Shown here: one piece after another, positions 59,758 to 64,000 of the stretch | Layout: each line of letters opens with the position of its first letter | How positions within the stretch are numbered: position 1 is the first letter of the stretch | Assembly (NCBI GenBank): GCA_963840425.1 | Contig: CAWIYZ010000010.1 | Coordinates: forward strand, 212,095 to 276,094 | From: CADEFX01 sp963840425 | GTDB lineage: Bacteria > Pseudomonadota > Alphaproteobacteria > Rhizobiales > Hyphomicrobiaceae | DNA: 64,000 nucleotides | Reading direction: 5' to 3' | Made by a program: the position numbers and the translations under genes | The notes under the pieces: model-generated | Database searches by the model: none | What the model was told of the DNA's origin: nothing | What the model saw: only the letters and a program-made list of their open reading frames with translations

Positions 59758-61103
59758 TCAGCCGTAGACCTTCTTGAGCTCGGTCTCGGCCCACTTGACC
59801 GCTTCTTCGGCCGGCATCCCCTGGACGCCCTTCGCGTACATGTCGGTGATGATGTACTTGGAGAGCACTCGGCCGCTTTCGCGCCCGACGGGCAGCCGCG
59901 TAACCGGGTGTGCGGCGCAGAGTTTGCCCCGCGATCTTGTAAGGCGTCATGACCTTGTCTTCGTCCCACACCGCGTGCTTCTCCCAATCGGCAGTCGGCG
60001 GCGTGGCGAAGCCCTTCTGCGAGATGAACCACTTCTCGTAAACAGGCCTGGAATGCGCCGCCCAATTCGAATTCCTTGGCCGCCTTCTGAATGCTTGGAG
60101 TAGGCCGGCATCACATGAGAATGGTAGGTGTGCATGGAGAACTGGCCGGCTGGGCCACTCGGCAGCGGCGCATGCAGAATGTCGGTCTTGAGCTGGGCAC
60201 CTTTCTCGCTGATGTACTTGTCGGGATTGCGGAGCAACTCGATGTCTATCGAGGCGCCATTGAGCGTGGCCGAGATGGTCTGCGAGAGGAACGCGCGGTT
60301 GTTGTTGGAGCTCGTCCCAAGCGACCCCGCCCTCGTCGTGTGCATCCTTCCAGAAGCCGGCCAAGAACTTGACGAAATCGACGGTGCCTTTGCTTTTGAT
60401 GCTGACCGTCTTGCGGAGTCGCCTCCGACCTCCTTGCCGCCCCACGACCACAGGAAGGGGTAGCTGAACACCGGAGCGTCACCGAAGGTATGGCCGAGCG
60501 TCTGCCCGATCGGCCGGCCCTTGGCCTTGAGCAACTTGCCGACCTCACGATACTTCTCCCAGGTGTCAGGGAACGTGGTGGCGCCGACCTCGTCGACCCA
60601 TGACTTGCGATAGGCGATCATGCCGCCGATGATGGCCCACGGCATTGAAAGCCACTTCTTGCCGTCGTTGGAATTGGCCTTGACCAGCGGGTAGTGGCCG
60701 CCCTGGGCTTTGCCCAACGCCTCCACCACATCCGACAGGATCGGGCCAGGGGCTTTCAGGCGTAGAGCTGCGGATGCGTCTGTGTTGAGCATGATCAGGT
60801 CCGGAACCGCGCCCCGACTGAATCGCAGACGTGATGCGTCGCGGCTGGAGATCGTTGGCGTTGACCGTCTCGAAGTTGATCTTGATGCCGAGCGCCTTCT
60901 CGCCCTCGGGCAGCATCTCGCGGCGCAAAGCGTCGTCGGATGCCGGTACGAAATCGTTCCAGCGCAGCCAGTGGACGGTCGTGGCTTGCGCGTAGGCCGG
61001 AGCGCGGCCCGTCGCCAGTATGCCGGCCAACCCGCCAGCGCTCGCGGCCGCCGCGCCGGTGCCCGTGACTTGCATGAACTTACGAGCGTGAGATTCGAGC
61101 CAT
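59758..61103 (-). pseudogene. Family 1 solute-binding protein with Tat-type signal, multiply frameshifted
   Basis: GGGAGGA precedes ATG 61103 (MARIS), and one extra T separates this from 'RKFMQVTGTGAAAASAGGLAG'; joined, they give an SRRKFM twin-arginine signal and an 'AYAQA' cleavage site. The mature part reads 'TTVHWLRWNDFVPASDD', 'LMLNTDASAALRL'-like pieces, 'GGMIAYRKSWVDEVGATTFPDTWEKYREVGKLL' (60530-60640) and ends 'MYAKGVQGMPAEEAVKWAETELKKVYG' at 59758. These are typical of sugar/glycerol-phosphate binding proteins. At least six indels disrupt it. It is the first gene of the transporter operon. Confidence 0.75.
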
Positions 61104-61326
61104 TCGGTTTCCTCCCTGGATGAGTTGAGACAAAGAACAAGCGCAGGAGCGCCCTGTTTCATCTTTCTTCTTGCTCGAAGGCAAGGCGCCCGTTTTGGGT
61201 TCTGGAGCGGGACTTTCAGCGATCCCAACGGGCGGCTACAAGCAGAAGCGAACCGCCCAGCAGGCGCGATAAGGTCAGCACGAAAGTGATGCTGTCTTTG
61301 CGTATGCGAAGCTCCAATTCGGGCTT

Positions 61327-62310
61327 CTACCGGTAGCAGACCGCCTTCACGGCCTCCTGAATGTCAGTCTGGCTCGGGATCACCGCACGCTCCAGATTGT
61401 CATTGTACGGCATGGGTACGTCGCCCGCATGCCGAGGCGTGGACCCGGCGCATCGAGCCAATCGGAGACTTTCCTCCTCCTGCACCATCGCGGCAATCTC
61501 TGCTCCGAAGCCCCACCGCTTCCAACCTTCATGCACTACCACCAATCGTCCCGTCTTCTTGACGCTGGTCAGAATCGTTTCTTCGGTGTCGAGCGGGCGC
61601 GGTTCTCGGATCGATGACCTCGACTTCGATGCCTTCTCGCGACAGTTGCTCCGCAGCGCGCAGCGCTGGCGCCGACGTAGGTGATGGTGGCAATCAGTGT
61701 CACGTCTTTGCCGGGCCGCTTGATGTCCGCCTTGCCAATCGTGATTGCGTACTCGATCGCCGGCACCGGCCCCTTCGAGTGCACGTCGAGTTTGTGCTCG
61801 CAGAAAATCACAGGGTTGTCGTCGCGGATGGCAGCGGCAAGCAAGCCCTTGGCATCGTACGGGTCGAGGGCGCCATGACGACGAGCCCCGGCAGGCGTGG
61901 CAGAGACCAAGCCTCCAATGATTGGGAATGCTGGGCCGCAAGTCTGACACCGCCGCCTTGTGGACCGCGAAAAACCACCGGCACCTTGGGAACGCCACCC
62001 AGCATATAGCGGGAACTTGGCGGCCTGATTGACGATTGGGTCCATCATGTGCGTGACGAAGTGGAGGATTGTCTCGATATCGGCCACAGGCCGCATTCCT
62101 GTGATGGCCGCCCCAACAGCCGCACCGGCAATCGCCATCTCCGAGATCGGTGTGTCGCGCACGCGTTCCTTGCCGTACTTTTCCATCAGCCCGCGCGTGG
62201 CAGCAAAGATGCCACCGATATGGCCCACATCCTCGCCCAGCACGAATACATTTTTGTCGCGCGCCATCTCTTGATCGATGGCCTCGCGGATCGCTTCGCC
62301 GAAGCTGCAT
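61327..62310 (-). pseudogene. Thiamine-diphosphate dehydrogenase E1 beta part, frameshifted
   Basis: The sequence FGEAIREAIDQEMARDKNVFVLGEDVGHIGG opens the pyrimidine-binding domain; 'PISEMAIAGAAVGAAITGMRPVADIE' and 'NPVIFCEHKLDVHSKGPVP' follow, then the C-terminal domain with 'KTGRLVVVHEGWKRWGFGAEIAAMV' and 'ERAVIPSQTDIQEAVKAVCYR' ending at 61327. This is the beta subunit type of pyruvate/acetoin/branched-chain 2-oxoacid dehydrogenases. Several indels split it. No stop codon in the best-coding frame separates it from the alpha part, so both may be one polypeptide. The E2 and E3 genes are not in the window. Confidence 0.75.
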
Positions 62311-63345
62311 TCCCGCGCCGAGGAATGTGCTCGACCGGGGCTGCGGGCGGATCGATCGTGCCGCGCGCGGTCACCGCATTCTCGAACTCCAGCCACGGTT
62401 GGCTCCGGCGCAGTCTTGGCGACTTCCACCGCCTGCTCGATCTCGTTCCACGCCTTCTGTTTGATGACGTCCAGGCTCGCGGCACCGATCTGGCGCTCCT
62501 GTCCAGGCGGCCGAGTAGGCCATGCGGCGGATGGCGTCGCGGTTCTCGCGCAGTTGGCGTTTGCTCGTCGTCGCCACGGTAAGCCGGCAGGTTGGCGCGC
62601 ATGGAATGATCGCCCCAGCGCCAAGTGATAGCCTCGATCAGGCTTGGACCCTCGCCGCGCCGAGCGCGGTCCGTCGCGCACCACCGCGTCGTACACGGCG
62701 AGGGCATCGTCGCCGTCGATGGTCTCGCCGGGCATGCTGTAGCTCCGCCGCGCGCTTTTTGCGTGCCGATCGATGGACGCCGCGTCTGACATGCGTGTGG
62801 ACAAGGCGAACTGGTTGTTCTCGCAGAGGAAGACCGCCAGGCCAGCTTCCACACGCTCGCCATGTTGAGCACTTGCGTGAAAATGCCTTCGTTGGCGGCG
62901 CCGTCGCCGAAGAACACCAGGCAGATCTGGCCGCTGCCGCGAAGCTTTGAGCAGAAAGTGCCGCCCCGGTTCCGAGCCCGATGCCGGCGCCGACAATGCC
63001 GTTGGCGCCCAGAATGCCGCGGCTCGATATCGGCGATGTGCATCGAGCCGCTGAGGCCGCGGCAGTAGCCGGTGTCGCGCCCGAACAGCTCTGCCATCAT
63101 GCGCGTGAGATCGGCGCCCTTTGGCGATGCAGTGGCCGTGCCCGCGGTGATGACTGACAACAAAGTCATCGTCCTTGAGTGCCGCGCCAGCGCCAGAGCA
63201 GCAACCGCCTCCTGGCCGACGTAGGAATGCGCCGTGCCTTTGACCGTACCGTCCGAACGGCTCTCCGGTCCTCGAAGCGGCGCACGCGGCAAAGCTGATA
63301 GTAGAAGCGCTCCAGCGTCGCCGTGTTGATGGTGTGGGCGTCCAT
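62311..63345 (-). pseudogene. Thiamine-diphosphate dehydrogenase E1 alpha part, frameshifted
   Basis: GGAGGA precedes ATG 63345, which gives MDAHTINTATLERFYYQLCRVRRFED. Downstream pieces are 'VKGTAHSYVGQEAVAALAL', 'FGRDTGYCRGLSGSMHIADIE', the ThDP motif region 'LVFFGDGAANEGIFTQVLNMASVWKL' (62840-62920) and 'FLCENNQFALSTRM'. This is a 2-oxoacid dehydrogenase E1 alpha unit; the short active-site spacing resembles acetoin or pyruvate-type enzymes. At least six single-base indels interrupt it. The boundary to the beta part near 62310-62345 is a guess. Confidence 0.72.
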
Positions 63346-63480
63346 GGGCGCGTCCTCCGGAGTCCCTCAGTCTTTTGAGGCGGATGTTCAAGGAAAGCTA
63401 CGGCTGGAAGCGTCTCGTGACCCCGGCGCGTCACCCATATAGTCTGGCGCTCGACGCTACCGTGTGAGGGCCACAGCGGG

Positions 63481-64000
63481 ATGACGCTACACCTGGAATC
63501 CGGGCGATCCGGCATTCCGAGCCGATCCCTACCCAATGCTCGCACGAATGCGCACCGAGGATCCGGTGCATTGAGACCCGGCCCTCAAGTCCTGGGTTCT
63601 GACGCGCTATGACGACGTCAAGCGCGCTTCTCGGCGCGGAAATCTGCGCCCGATAGGCTGACGCCTTTCTATGCCAGTCTGCCCGACGCGACGCGCTCCA
63701 CGCTGGCGGAAGCGATGCGCTATTTCGATCTCTGGATCGTCTTCCGTTGATCCGCCGGGACCACCATCGAAGCCTCGTATAAACAGCATTCCTGCCGGGC
63801 ACCATCACCTCATTCCGGCCTCGGATCGAAAGCATGACCACACGCTTGCTCTAAAGACGGGCTCGAGCCTGACAGTGAGGTCGATCTCGTCGCCCAATTC
63901 GCCGTGCGCTACCCGCACTACGTCATTTTGGGCATGCTGGGCGTGGAGCAGTCGCACCTGTACCGCATCAAGGCTTGGTCCGATGACATCATGCTGTTCA
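63481..64000 (+). pseudogene. Cytochrome P450, N-terminal part, frameshifted and cut by the window end
   Basis: Across several frames the stretch reads YTWNPGDPAFRADPYPMLARM, 'LKSWVLTRYDDVKRA', 'LTPFYASLPDATRSTLAEAM', the substrate-side 'FRDPP' region and, in the last clean frame, 'EVDLVAQFAVRYPHYVILGMLGVEQSHLYRIKAWSDDIML'. This is the usual N-terminal third of soluble bacterial P450s. An internal TGA interrupts the early part (around 63570), and at least five indels are required. The heme-binding cysteine would lie beyond the window. It is divergent from the E1 genes. Confidence 0.7.

Overview
The window is GC-rich and densely coded on both strands, with short intergenic gaps and many 4-8 bp gene overlaps. 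Gene content and order (lepA; aroB-aroK; xerD-accA; tandem YafK-type L,D-transpeptidases; secA divergent from a parvulin; IalB-family and DUF2277 proteins; Dpp-type and sugar-type ABC transporters) fit an alphaproteobacterium, most likely order Hyphomicrobiales. The genus cannot be fixed from this piece. There is no phage, plasmid, IS or CRISPR.

Layout. 0-24.4 kb is mostly housekeeping: the tail of an enoyl-CoA hydratase, an orphan ParA, a membrane GGDEF-EAL protein, a lytic transglycosylase, lepA, a hydratase-like enzyme, a Rid protein, a CNNM/CorC-type protein, aroB/aroK, a conserved-looking small membrane ORF and a 605-aa unknown exported protein ahead of xerD, accA, two L,D-transpeptidases, an FAD monooxygenase, secA and a peptidyl-prolyl isomerase. 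24.4-40.3 kb is a catabolic accessory region: amine-oxidase-like flavoprotein, VOC protein, DapA-family lyase, Rid protein, amidohydrolase, exported metallo-beta-lactamase-fold hydrolase divergent from a zinc alcohol dehydrogenase, flavin-nucleotide-binding protein, MarC, alpha/beta hydrolase, M20 carbamoylase, 3-hydroxyisobutyrate-dehydrogenase relative, two exported HExxH proteases, acyl-CoA dehydrogenase and a crotonase. 40.3-45.7 kb has a GT39-like membrane glycosyltransferase and a peptide-type ABC permease pair plus binding protein without ATPases.

The most interesting unit is 46.2-53.9 kb: a sigma70-like promoter, a small XRE regulator and six genes hyfB-hyfC-hyfE-hyfF-hyfG-hyfI. The complex looks like a group-4 [NiFe]-hydrogenase/complex I relative, but the large subunit has lost three of the four NiFe cysteines (the proximal CxxC is SGDS) while the small subunit keeps all four FeS cysteines. 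This matches the poorly understood 'energy-converting hydrogenase-related' (Ehr) class rather than a hydrogenase. Two 76-77 bp palindromes fill the hyfC-hyfE gap exactly, with CTAG tips on the hyfC stop and the hyfE start.

After a tRNA-Arg(CCG), an IalB-like protein and a lone cyclic-nucleotide-binding-fold protein, 55.4-64 kb carries an enolase-superfamily enzyme, a sugar-type ABC transporter (ATPase, two permeases, Tat-type binding protein), thiamine-diphosphate E1 alpha and beta parts, and the start of a cytochrome P450. From about 56.4 kb on almost every gene is broken by many single-base indels although its domains remain recognisable; isolated single-base indels also break eight genes earlier. 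I read this mainly as a sequence-quality problem, strongest at the right end, not as gene decay, but the sequence alone cannot prove that.
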